Assembly: GCA_902589825.1 (NCBI GenBank)
Contig: CACIUL010000007.1
Location: 1 to 64,000 of the forward strand
Origin: an uncultured Verrucomicrobiota bacterium
Lineage (GTDB): Bacteria > Verrucomicrobiota > Verrucomicrobiia > Verrucomicrobiales > DEV007
Reading direction: 5' to 3'
Length of the DNA: 64,000 nucleotides
Shown: positions 1 through 7,606 of the stretch, in pieces
Layout of the letters: every line of letters begins with the position of its first letter
How positions within the stretch are numbered: the stretch's first letter is position 1
Notes under the pieces: generated by a model
Told to the model about the DNA's origin: nothing
The model's database searches: none
The model's input: only the letters and a program-made list of their open reading frames with translations
Program-made: the position numbers and the translations under genes

Positions 1-305
1 ACCGCGCGGAAGGAAAAGGAGAGGGTGACCGCATCCTTGGGGAAATGGAAAAGGAGCTCAAGCGCATTGAGTCCGAAGCCTACAAGCAGGTGGAAACCAT
101 CAAGGGAAATGCCGACGCCGAGGCAACTGCCACCTATGCTGCCGCCTACAACAAGAGCCAGGAAGCGGTGGAATTCTATGAATTTACCAAGACCATGGAG
201 CTTTACCGCACCACCCTTTCCTCCGACACCTCGGTGATCCTCTCAACCAAGAGTGACCTGTTCCGATTCCTGAAGGGGCATGGTGGAGAACAGGCAGACC
301 AGTAA
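1..305 (+). CDS. hflC: HflC, SPFH-family protease modulator (3' part only)
   Basis: This is the C-terminal end of HflC; the gene enters from the left edge and the first whole codon is at base 3. HflC pairs with HflK as an inner-membrane SPFH complex that restrains the FtsH protease. What is visible is the charged helix rich in E, K and R, then an alanine-rich stretch (NADAEATATYAAAY) and the family's closing pattern of EFYEFTKTMELYR followed by TSVILSTKSDLFRFL. These match the usual HflC ending, where Ala-rich coiled coil is followed by 'F(Y)xFxRSLxAYR' and 'LSPDSEFFRYL'. The SPFH domain and membrane anchor lie outside the window, so hflK is expected further upstream. Identification is firm despite the truncation. 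Confidence 0.88.
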   Translation, partial: RAEGKGEGDRILGEMEKELKRIESEAYKQVETIKGNADAEATATYAAAYNKSQEAVEFYEFTKTMELYRTTLSSDTSVILSTKSDLFRFLKGHGGEQADQ

Positions 306-323
306 AAGATAAGCACTCCGACC

Positions 324-974
324 ATGGCTGCGCCGCAAAGCACGCATCACCCAGCCCGGTTGACCGCAGTCCATAAAGTCCTCAGCTCCCTTCTGCTCAG
401 CGCACTGTGTATCGCCGTCAACGGCTGTAAGAGTGAGGGATCCCCGGGTGATGGCTTTGACTTTCGGCTCGGCCACTGGACCGTGGAGATCACCAGCCGG
501 CAAACGGGAAAGGAACCGGCAACTATTCGGCAGGAAATGATTGGCCGGTGGCGGGAGAAGGGAAAGTCGGTGGAAACCATCACCGAATTTTCTGCATCCG
601 ATGGCAAAGTTCTTCTGCTCAAGCGCATGGTGGTGACCTTCGATGAGAATCGATCCTGTTATGTCGACACCAGCGAGCTCTCCAATGGTGCCAAGCTCGT
701 TCACCATACCACCTGGAATGAGGCCAATAGCGCATTTGCCATGAAACAAATTTCCCCGGAACCCGCCAAGGGAAGCCAAAGCATCTTCACGGCAACGCGG
801 GTGGACAAGGACAACTTTACCCTCGCATCGGAAAGAAAATCTTTTGGGATAACGGTGGGATCGGCAACCGGCAAGAAAACCCGCACAGGCAAGGCTGATG
901 ATGCACGCTTTGAGGACCTTGAGAAAAAGTTCGAGTCATGGCTTGTAAAGGCACAGGCAGCACAAAAAAGATAA
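324..974 (+). CDS. Putative lipoprotein of unknown function
   Basis: A 216-residue exported protein. The N-terminus has a hydrophobic stretch LLLSALCIAV ending in a lipobox-like NGC with the acceptor Cys at residue 35. From the ATG the n-region is unusually long; a TTG at 360 would give a more typical lipoprotein signal, so the true start may be there. The mature part begins FDFRLGHWTVEI, which resembles the opening of small beta-barrel-like proteins of the DUF1579 type, but that is only a resemblance. The C-terminus is Lys-rich and helical. It lies 18 bases after hflC on the same strand. I do not recognise a function. Confidence 0.7.
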   Translation: MAAPQSTHHPARLTAVHKVLSSLLLSALCIAVNGCKSEGSPGDGFDFRLGHWTVEITSRQTGKEPATIRQEMIGRWREKGKSVETITEFSASDGKVLLLKRMVVTFDENRSCYVDTSELSNGAKLVHHTTWNEANSAFAMKQISPEPAKGSQSIFTATRVDKDNFTLASERKSFGITVGSATGKKTRTGKADDARFEDLEKKFESWLVKAQAAQKR

Positions 975-991
975 CAGCCGGGTAAGCCTGT

Positions 992-1024
992 CGGCTGCAG
1001 CAACACCACAGCCGGCACGTTTTT
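992..1024 (+). terminator. Weak terminator-like hairpin after the lipoprotein gene
   Basis: CGGCTG (992-997) pairs with CAGCCG (1009-1014), followed after five bases by a run of five T (1020-1024). A second CAGCCG at 975-980 can also pair with 992-997, so two mutually exclusive hairpins are possible. The stem is only 6 bp with an 11-base loop, so this is a weak candidate. Confidence 0.35.
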
Positions 1025-1065
1025 CTATTCCACACGGGTAATAATCCGGGCTAATCTCACAGGTG

Positions 1066-1443
1066 ATGCCTGAAAAACCAAGCCCGCCTACTCCATCCAA
1101 CCTCATTCTTCGCCATGAGGAACAAGCAGCAAGGGAAGCCAGCGCCTGCGGATACCGTTATCGCCTGCTGAGCCGGGGGGATGATGATGTCGCCGCCTGG
1201 GCCCATGCCGTTGATATTGACGGCGCCCGCCCCCATTACCACAAGCGCGCCACTGAGCTCTACTATGTGCTGGAAGGCGAGGGCACAGTGCTTCTAGACG
1301 GCAGGGAACATGAGGTGCACAAGGGCAGCATGATCCATATTCCCCCCGGAGTGGTGCACAGTGCCGCCGGAAAAATGCGGGTACTGGTTGTCGGAATTCC
1401 TGATATTGACGATTCCGATGTTTTCTATGTCGATGATCATTAA
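1066..1443 (+). CDS. Small cupin-domain protein
   Basis: A single-domain cupin of 125 residues. Motif 1 is PHYHKRATELYYVLEGEG (two His and a Glu as metal ligands) and motif 2 is GSMIHIPPGVVHSA (PxGxxH), so the metal-binding pattern is complete. I chose ATG 1066; a GTG directly upstream at 1063 is the alternative. There is no signal peptide, so it should be cytosolic. Substrate cannot be told from the fold: such proteins include sugar isomerases, dioxygenases and sensors. It stops 50 bases before the large haem-binding dehydrogenase gene on the same strand, so it may share its transcript. Confidence 0.82.
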   Translation: MPEKPSPPTPSNLILRHEEQAAREASACGYRYRLLSRGDDDVAAWAHAVDIDGARPHYHKRATELYYVLEGEGTVLLDGREHEVHKGSMIHIPPGVVHSAAGKMRVLVVGIPDIDDSDVFYVDDH

Positions 1444-1492
1444 TATAAGCAGGCGCCATTGTGCCCGGCCTTTTTCAAGCCTATTAAAAACC

Positions 1493-4400
1493 ATGATGCA
1501 AAGCAAATCCCAAGGTCAGCCTACCGGGTATCAAGCCCGGGCCTCCGTTATCCTGTCTATCCTGCTTTTAGCCATTGGCCCAGATTCACGCAATGCCAAT
1601 GCAGAAGTCGACAAGGATGCCCTGCCGCCTGTAGAGAAGGGCTTCGGCATCAATTTTTTTGTCAGGGAACCGCACATTATCAATCCCTCTTCCCTTTGTT
1701 TTGACCGGAAAGGGCGGCTTTATGTCGGGGCCGGCCCGCAATACCGCCACCCGAAGGAGGACTCACCAACCGACTACATCAAGATCCTGATCGATGCAGA
1801 TGACGATGGGGTCGCCGAGACGGTAAAGACATTCGCCGAGGGCCTCAACTGTGTCCAGGCAATGGCCTGGAAGGGCAATGAACTATGGGTGGCCAACGCA
1901 CCGGAACTCACGGTATTGCGTGATACCGACGGGGATGATATTGCCGACGAGTACCAGGTCATCTATACGGGGCTCAACAACCTGCGCCACAGTGTGCACG
2001 GCCTTAACTGGGGACCCGACGGCTGGCTTTATTTCACCATGGGCAACACCTGGGTAAAGCCGAACGCGCCAAAGCCAATCCTTGACCTGCAGGGCATCAA
2101 GTCAGACGACAAGACGCAATACCCATTGACTAAGGTCTACACAAAGGACACCTACCCGAAAAGCTACCACCCGATGAACAAGCGGGAAATGGAGGGTGGC
2201 ATTTTCCGCTGTCGCCCCGGCGGGCACGGTCTTGAGCTCTTCGCCCGCGGTATGCGCAATCCCTGGGACATGTGCATGGACAGCGGCTTCAACTGGCTTG
2301 CCACCGATAATGACCCCGGACGTCCGGGCGAGCGAATCTTCATGCCGATCCGCCACGGCCACTACTCGATGCGCCACCCGTGGAAATTTGACTGGATGGG
2401 AAAACACATCGCTATCGCGCCTTCCTCGGATCTTTTCCCGAGCGTGAGCGGTTCCGGGACCGGTGTTGCCTTCTACAGCTCAAACCACTTCCCGGAACAA
2501 TACCGCAACCACTACCTGATCGCTGACTGGACCAACAACTGCATTTTCCTCTATAACCCGAAATGGGTCGGTGCATTACAGGTACCGGCAGAGGCCAAGC
2601 GCAAGATTGTCGATGGTGGCGCCACCCGTGGAGGCGACCTGGGCTACAAGGGAGCCAAGGGGCGCTCGCTTTTCCGCCCGACTGATATTGAGATCGGTCC
2701 CGATGGCGCCCTGTATATCGCCGGCTGGGGATCCGTCTACGGCACCGAGTATGTGCCCAAGGAAAAGTGGACAGCTGCGGAGAATGCGAAATACCAGGGA
2801 CGGGTATTTCGCCTTATTCACAAGGAATCGCCGCTAATCCCGCGGAAAACGTGGGATACGGCAAAACGGGCCAAGGACATCAGGGACTGGAGCCTCGCGG
2901 AACTGGTTGAAGACCTCGGTTCCAACCTCCACGTCTGGCGGGTTCACGCCCAGGATGAGCTCATCCGCCGGGGCGAGACAGAACGCAACAACCTGTTGGC
3001 AACAATCCGGTCCGGCACCCTCAGCGAGACCCAGGCGACCTGGGCGATGTGGGCAATCGGCCACATTGACAAGGCCCGTGGACAGGACCACGGGCAGGTA
3101 GAGCAATTTGCCAGTGGCCAATGGCAGGCCACGAAGCAAGCCGGTCGCCTCCCGCCTGCAAATTACAGGCTAAACGTCCGTATCCAGGCCACGCGCATCC
3201 TTGGCGAGAATGGTGTCGCCTCCGCGATCCCGCTGCTCATCAAGCTGCTCACTGATCAGGAACCGCGCATCAGGTTGGCGGCAATGGGCTCACTGGACCG
3301 TATTGGCTGGGCAAACAACAGTGGCGCAATCCTCGACGCCGTGGCCTATGAGACTGACCGGGTGGCTTACTATACCAACTGGCAGGTCATGCGCCGTCAA
3401 CTGCCTGAGGACAAGCGCCGGGACTTGCTGGAGGACGGGCGCCCCGGCATCCGCCGTATGGCCGCACTGGGCCTTATGGAGGAAGGAGATCGCGACTTGC
3501 AGCAACGGGCGAATGAATTCCTCAATGGAGCGGTTGCTGACAACGGCAATCCCCTGAAAAGCCTGACCCTGTCCGCCGACAAGGAACATTTCCGCCAATC
3601 CAGCCTTGTGCGGTTTGCCGCGGCAACACCCGGCACCATCCGCTATACCCTTGATGGATCCGAGCCCTCGGCAAAATCCACTCAGGTAAAGGGGGAGCTC
3701 AAGATATCTGAAAGTGCCACGCTCAAGGCAGCTCTGTTCAAGGGAGAGCGCCGTCTCTCGGAAGTCGAAACACTGGTGCTGCATAAAATCAGTGACTCCG
3801 AGTGGCAGGATCGCCTCTTTGTGCGCGGCATCCGCGGCAAGGGCGCAGCAAAATCCTATCGCGCGCAACTTGACAGCCTGCAGCGGGGAACCCTCGTCTA
3901 TGCGGATCGCAACTACACCTTTACCCGGATTCCCGAGGCCCTGGAAGGTGCCACGCATATCCGAACCCACAATGATGACAAGGCCAATACGCAGAGGGAA
4001 TTTCTCCGCTTCGAGATTAACTTGCCCGCCACGCTCTACCTTGCCTATGACGGCCGCACCAAGCCAGCCAAGGCTCTCGTGGACGGCATGGAAAAAACCT
4101 CCATGGCCATCATCATGAGCAACGGCGAATCCTTCCCGGTCTACCGTCGCAACGTCCCGGCCGGGGAGGTGGTGATCGGCGGCAACAAGCTTGATGGCGC
4201 CGATGGCGAGTCCATGTATCAGGTCTTCCTCACCAAGACCGGCCTGCGGAAGACCAATATCGCTGCCGCCACCAATGCCATGCCAAAGGCCGACCCCGGA
4301 CACGGAAAAGAACTTTTCTTCGGACGTGGCACCTGCTTTGCCTGTCACCAGGTCCAGGGCAAAGGGGTGGTTCTCGGCCCTGACCTGGTGGGAATCAACA

Positions 4401-4702
4401 AGCGCCAGGACCTAGGCTACATCATCAAGTCCATCCTTGAGCCGGATGCCTACATCGTTGAGGGATTCCAGCAGACCAGCCTCAGGTTAAAGGACGGTCG
4501 CGAGCTTTTCGGCATGATTCAGGAGGAAACAGCGCAGGTCCTGAAGATCTATCTTCCCAATGGCGAGCGCGTGGTGGTAAAGGCCGGGGAAATCATCAAA
4601 CGGGCCGATGCCAAACACTCCGGCATGCCCTCCAGTTTTGCCTATACCTTGAGCCCGCAGGACGTAGCAGACCTTTCAGCCTGGATCATGACGCTCAAAT
4701 GA
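1493..4702 (+). CDS. PVC-type dehydrogenase with HEAT, chitobiase-like and CxxCH haem domains
   Basis: A secreted protein of 1069 residues. After a signal peptide (hydrophobic ILSILLLAIG, residues 20-29) comes a six-bladed propeller of the PVC 'membrane-bound dehydrogenase' type, with repeated GxDGWLYF/GPDGALYIAGWG motifs and calcium-like DADDDG and DTDGDD loops. HEAT-like helices follow (about residues 480-670). Near residues 680-750 a stretch with TIRYTLDGSEP is typical of the chitobiase/beta-hexosaminidase C-terminal domain. A further beta domain leads to a single-haem cytochrome with CFACH (C948, C951, H952) and GPDLVGI. The start was taken at the ATG pair at 1493, because earlier starts overlap the cupin gene and lack a signal peptide. 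Its last codon overlaps the sulfatase start, implying coupled expression. Periplasmic oxidation of a sugar or alcohol is inferred; the substrate is unknown. Confidence 0.88.
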   Translation: MMQSKSQGQPTGYQARASVILSILLLAIGPDSRNANAEVDKDALPPVEKGFGINFFVREPHIINPSSLCFDRKGRLYVGAGPQYRHPKEDSPTDYIKILIDADDDGVAETVKTFAEGLNCVQAMAWKGNELWVANAPELTVLRDTDGDDIADEYQVIYTGLNNLRHSVHGLNWGPDGWLYFTMGNTWVKPNAPKPILDLQGIKSDDKTQYPLTKVYTKDTYPKSYHPMNKREMEGGIFRCRPGGHGLELFARGMRNPWDMCMDSGFNWLATDNDPGRPGERIFMPIRHGHYSMRHPWKFDWMGKHIAIAPSSDLFPSVSGSGTGVAFYSSNHFPEQYRNHYLIADWTNNCIFLYNPKWVGALQVPAEAKRKIVDGGATRGGDLGYKGAKGRSLFRPTDIEIGPDGALYIAGWGSVYGTEYVPKEKWTAAENAKYQGRVFRLIHKESPLIPRKTWDTAKRAKDIRDWSLAELVEDLGSNLHVWRVHAQDELIRRGETERNNLLATIRSGTLSETQATWAMWAIGHIDKARGQDHGQVEQFASGQWQATKQAGRLPPANYRLNVRIQATRILGENGVASAIPLLIKLLTDQEPRIRLAAMGSLDRIGWANNSGAILDAVAYETDRVAYYTNWQVMRRQLPEDKRRDLLEDGRPGIRRMAALGLMEEGDRDLQQRANEFLNGAVADNGNPLKSLTLSADKEHFRQSSLVRFAAATPGTIRYTLDGSEPSAKSTQVKGELKISESATLKAALFKGERRLSEVETLVLHKISDSEWQDRLFVRGIRGKGAAKSYRAQLDSLQRGTLVYADRNYTFTRIPEALEGATHIRTHNDDKANTQREFLRFEINLPATLYLAYDGRTKPAKALVDGMEKTSMAIIMSNGESFPVYRRNVPAGEVVIGGNKLDGADGESMYQVFLTKTGLRKTNIAAATNAMPKADPGHGKELFFGRGTCFACHQVQGKGVVLGPDLVGINKRQDLGYIIKSILEPDAYIVEGFQQTSLRLKDGRELFGMIQEETAQVLKIYLPNGERVVVKAGEIIKRADAKHSGMPSSFAYTLSPQDVADLSAWIMTLK

Positions 4703-6216
4703 CCAGCAAGCTCACCATACTGGCCGTATTATGCAGCCTTCAGGCCATTGCCGCTCCGGCGTGGGCACAGCAAATTGCGCCAAAGAAAAGACCCAATATC
4801 CTGATGCTTGTCGCCGACGACATGAACTGGGACACGCCGGGATGCTTCGGCGGTGCCGCACCCGGCATCACCCCGCACATTGACCTCCTGGCGGAGCAGG
4901 GTATGCGCTTTCAACATGCCTATGTCAATGTCTCTATCTGCACACCATCGCGCAGTGTCATGCTTACCGGCCGGTATGCACAAAACAACGGGGCGGAAGG
5001 ATTCCAGCGTATCAGGCCCGGGACACCAAACCTGCCGTCATTGCTCAACCAGGCCGGGTATCTATGCGGCATCATCGGCAAGCCACTGCGGCAGCAGGAG
5101 TTGTTTCGCTGGTCGGTAACCTACCGCTGGCAGGGTACCGGGGATGAAAACCGCTGGGGTCGTGACCCGGCAATCTTCCGGAGCTTTGCCAAGAAGTTTT
5201 TCGCCATGGCGCGCAACTCAAACCAGCCGTTTTTCCTGATGGCCAACTCACATGACCCGCACCGCCCCTTTGGTGGAGGCAGGGCGACCAAGCCCCCCAA
5301 CGAGCGGGCACCCGCCACGCGTACCTTCAGTGCCGACGAGGTGAAGATCCCCGCATTCCTGCCGGATTTGCCCGGGGTACGCAATGAATTGGCAGCATAC
5401 TGCACCTCGGTGCGCCGGCTTGATGACATGGTGCGCGAGGTACTGGAAGTGCTTAAACTCGCCGATTTTGAGGAGGATACCATCGTGATCTTTCTCGCCG
5501 ATCACGGCATGCCCTTTCCGGGGGCAAAGTTCAATTGTTATGTCGACAGTGTTCGATCGCCTTTCATTATCCGCTGGCCGGGAAAGGTAAGGCCCGGGTC
5601 GGTCGATGCCGCACACATGGTAACCACGCTGGACCTCATGCCGACGCTGCTGGAAATCGCCGGGGTGCCCGCACCAAAATCCGACGGGCGTTCCTTCGTG
5701 CCACTCCTGCTCGGAGAAAAACAACCAGATCGAAATGCAGTGTTCACGCAGTTCTTCCATATCCACGGGCGGGACGCCCTGCCAATGCGCTCGGTCCTGA
5801 CCAGGGAAGCGGCATATGTATTCAACCCATGGAGCAATGGTAAGCGCCGCTTCGACCGGCTCGGGGGGGAAACCTTCAGTGCCATGCAACAGGCAGCCAA
5901 GACAGACCCGGAAATGGCCGCCCGGGTGCGCCACCTTGAGTTGCGCACCGTGGAAGAGTTCTTTGACCTGCGCAGTGACCCCGGCTGCCTGAAAAACCTG
6001 ATCGGAACAGATGCCGGAGAGCAACCCCTGGTCAGTGAGCTGCGCACGAGGTTGCGCCAATGGATGGTACAGGTCAATGACCCGGCCCTCGCTGCCTTTG
6101 ATGCGCGTGATAATCCGGCCGCCCTTGAGGCTTTTATCCAGTCCTATCGTGAAGAGGCCCAGAAAGAAGTTGAGGCTCTCAAGCCCTACGAGAAAGCCCA
6201 GAACTTCCGTTTTTAA
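4699..6216 (+). CDS. Secreted type I sulfatase
   Basis: A 505-residue arylsulfatase-family enzyme that hydrolyses sulfate esters, probably on polysaccharides. A signal peptide (residues 1-23, ending AWAQ) precedes the metal-binding PNILMLVADDMNWD. The sulfatase signature CTPSRSVMLTGRY gives Cys81 as the residue that would become formylglycine, which requires a formylglycine-generating enzyme encoded elsewhere. A second metal motif is IFLADHGMPFPG. The ATG overlaps the preceding dehydrogenase stop by four bases (ATGA), so the two are translationally coupled and probably act on the same exported substrate. The length is normal for the family. Substrate specificity cannot be read from the sequence. 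Confidence 0.93.
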   Translation: MTSKLTILAVLCSLQAIAAPAWAQQIAPKKRPNILMLVADDMNWDTPGCFGGAAPGITPHIDLLAEQGMRFQHAYVNVSICTPSRSVMLTGRYAQNNGAEGFQRIRPGTPNLPSLLNQAGYLCGIIGKPLRQQELFRWSVTYRWQGTGDENRWGRDPAIFRSFAKKFFAMARNSNQPFFLMANSHDPHRPFGGGRATKPPNERAPATRTFSADEVKIPAFLPDLPGVRNELAAYCTSVRRLDDMVREVLEVLKLADFEEDTIVIFLADHGMPFPGAKFNCYVDSVRSPFIIRWPGKVRPGSVDAAHMVTTLDLMPTLLEIAGVPAPKSDGRSFVPLLLGEKQPDRNAVFTQFFHIHGRDALPMRSVLTREAAYVFNPWSNGKRRFDRLGGETFSAMQQAAKTDPEMAARVRHLELRTVEEFFDLRSDPGCLKNLIGTDAGEQPLVSELRTRLRQWMVQVNDPALAAFDARDNPAALEAFIQSYREEAQKEVEALKPYEKAQNFRF

Positions 6217-6217
6217 T

Positions 6218-6235
6218 CCCTGGCAGTGGCCAGGG
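6218..6235. terminator. Hairpin between convergent genes
   Basis: CCCTGGC and GCCAGGG form a perfect 7-bp stem with a four-base loop in the 33-base gap between the converging sulfatase and SGNH hydrolase genes. There is no U-tract after it on either strand, so intrinsic termination is doubtful; an mRNA 3'-end stabiliser is the alternative. Confidence 0.35.
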
Positions 6236-6249
6236 AAACTCCTTCCCCA

Positions 6250-7533
6250 TTACTTGGCCGCCACACTCAGCTTGTGGCGAAGTGGCTGCACGCAAGCACG
6301 TGCCTGCTCCTGGTATTTCTCCTGCTTGATGCCAAGTTTGCCATAAACACCGGCAAGTAACTCGTCGAGCTCGTCATCCTTGCCAACAACGTTGCGGATC
6401 TGGCGGAAATTGGTGACGATGCGCTTGATCATGTTGGTCTCATACTGCTGTTTTTGCTGCACGATCCGGTCCAGCCTCTGGAAAGGCTCCACAAATGGGT
6501 TGTCGATAAACTCTGCGGCGAGGTTGATGCCCTGCTCGAGCTGCGCACGGGGAAAGGTCTTCTTTGCCTCTCCCCATGTGACCTCTGCCTGCTCTGACTC
6601 GAGGTTCTTTACCACCAGCATGAAGCGGTTTAGATCTTCATTGAAGGGCAGGAAAGGCAGGATGCTGCGTGTGCCGTTCGGGTCCTTCTCCGCCCCGGAA
6701 AAACAAAACGGATAACGGGAGCTCTCAACCTCAACCGTCCCCGGCTCCGAAGCAATGACCCGGTGCCCCCCGGAGGCACTCGCCTTAGCCTTCATGTCCA
6801 CGGTAATGGTTCCGATGTTGCCATCAACACCAAGCCCCTTGAGAAAGCTGTAGGCCATGACCAGGTGACCATTGGCGGCAGGGTGCACGCCATCCCCGCC
6901 ACAGACGTGATACCCAGCACCGTTTGCCGCCTTGGCATCAGCCATCACCTTCATCATCATGGGATGCAGGTTGCCAAAGACAAAGCCCCGCTCCTTGGCC
7001 AACCTGCCGGCAATGGCACTGAGCTTGCCCAGATTATCATTGTAGACCTTGTCCTCATCAGGCCTGTCACGCCGCCAGCTGTCAAGGTCGACCGGCCCGG
7101 GGCCGCCCACTACCATGCGGGCACCAATTTCCTTCATCCGGTCCTGGATCCTCCGGGTGCCCTGCTCATAGTTCCTGCCGATGGCATCATTGTATGCCCG
7201 GTAACTGCCGTCATTCATTCCGAAGGCCGTGGTTACCACAGTCGGTTTCCAGGGAATCAGGTCATTATCCATCCGGTGCGCAAATCCGGGAGCACGCTCC
7301 CCGCTCCATCCGAACTGGAAAATCTTAAGCTCCAGCTCCGGTGTGCATGCCAGAAGATAATTCTCAATGAAGCGGCTGTATTGTTTCTGCTCAGTGATTG
7401 AGTCCCCCACGATCGCCAGGCGATCCCCCTTTTTGAGGAGCAACTCAGCAGCCCCTGATGAGAAGGTCAAAAGGAGTTGGGTCGCAATGATTACTGAGAT
7501 TTGCCAAAAACTGGAAAAGCGTTTGATGGTCAT
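6250..7533 (-). CDS. Secreted SGNH/GDSL-type hydrolase
   Basis: A 427-residue exported esterase-like protein. The signal peptide runs to about residue 29 (SSGAAE). Block I is IVGDSITE with the nucleophile Ser45, block II FGWSGER, block III AFGMNDG (Asn107), and block V GDGVHPAANGH with the catalytic Asp and His, so all SGNH blocks are present. The C-terminal 150 residues form an additional helical region. Family members remove acetyl or other acyl groups from carbohydrates. It lies 73 bases after the transglutaminase-like gene and is the last gene of a same-strand run starting at 17227, which suggests a role in processing the same extracellular polymer. Confidence 0.88.
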   Translation of the reverse strand: MTIKRFSSFWQISVIIATQLLLTFSSGAAELLLKKGDRLAIVGDSITEQKQYSRFIENYLLACTPELELKIFQFGWSGERAPGFAHRMDNDLIPWKPTVVTTAFGMNDGSYRAYNDAIGRNYEQGTRRIQDRMKEIGARMVVGGPGPVDLDSWRRDRPDEDKVYNDNLGKLSAIAGRLAKERGFVFGNLHPMMMKVMADAKAANGAGYHVCGGDGVHPAANGHLVMAYSFLKGLGVDGNIGTITVDMKAKASASGGHRVIASEPGTVEVESSRYPFCFSGAEKDPNGTRSILPFLPFNEDLNRFMLVVKNLESEQAEVTWGEAKKTFPRAQLEQGINLAAEFIDNPFVEPFQRLDRIVQQKQQYETNMIKRIVTNFRQIRNVVGKDDELDELLAGVYGKLGIKQEKYQEQARACVQPLRHKLSVAAK

Positions 7534-7606
7534 GGAATTTAATATTGGAATTTGAGGTTTTTAACTGCCGGGTTCAATTACTTTGATGGATATCGCAGGC
7601 CATTCA

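Noticed and set aside
3290-4348. 352-residue ORF on the minus strand
   Set aside because: It is wholly antisense to the large PVC dehydrogenase, whose domains read through the region.
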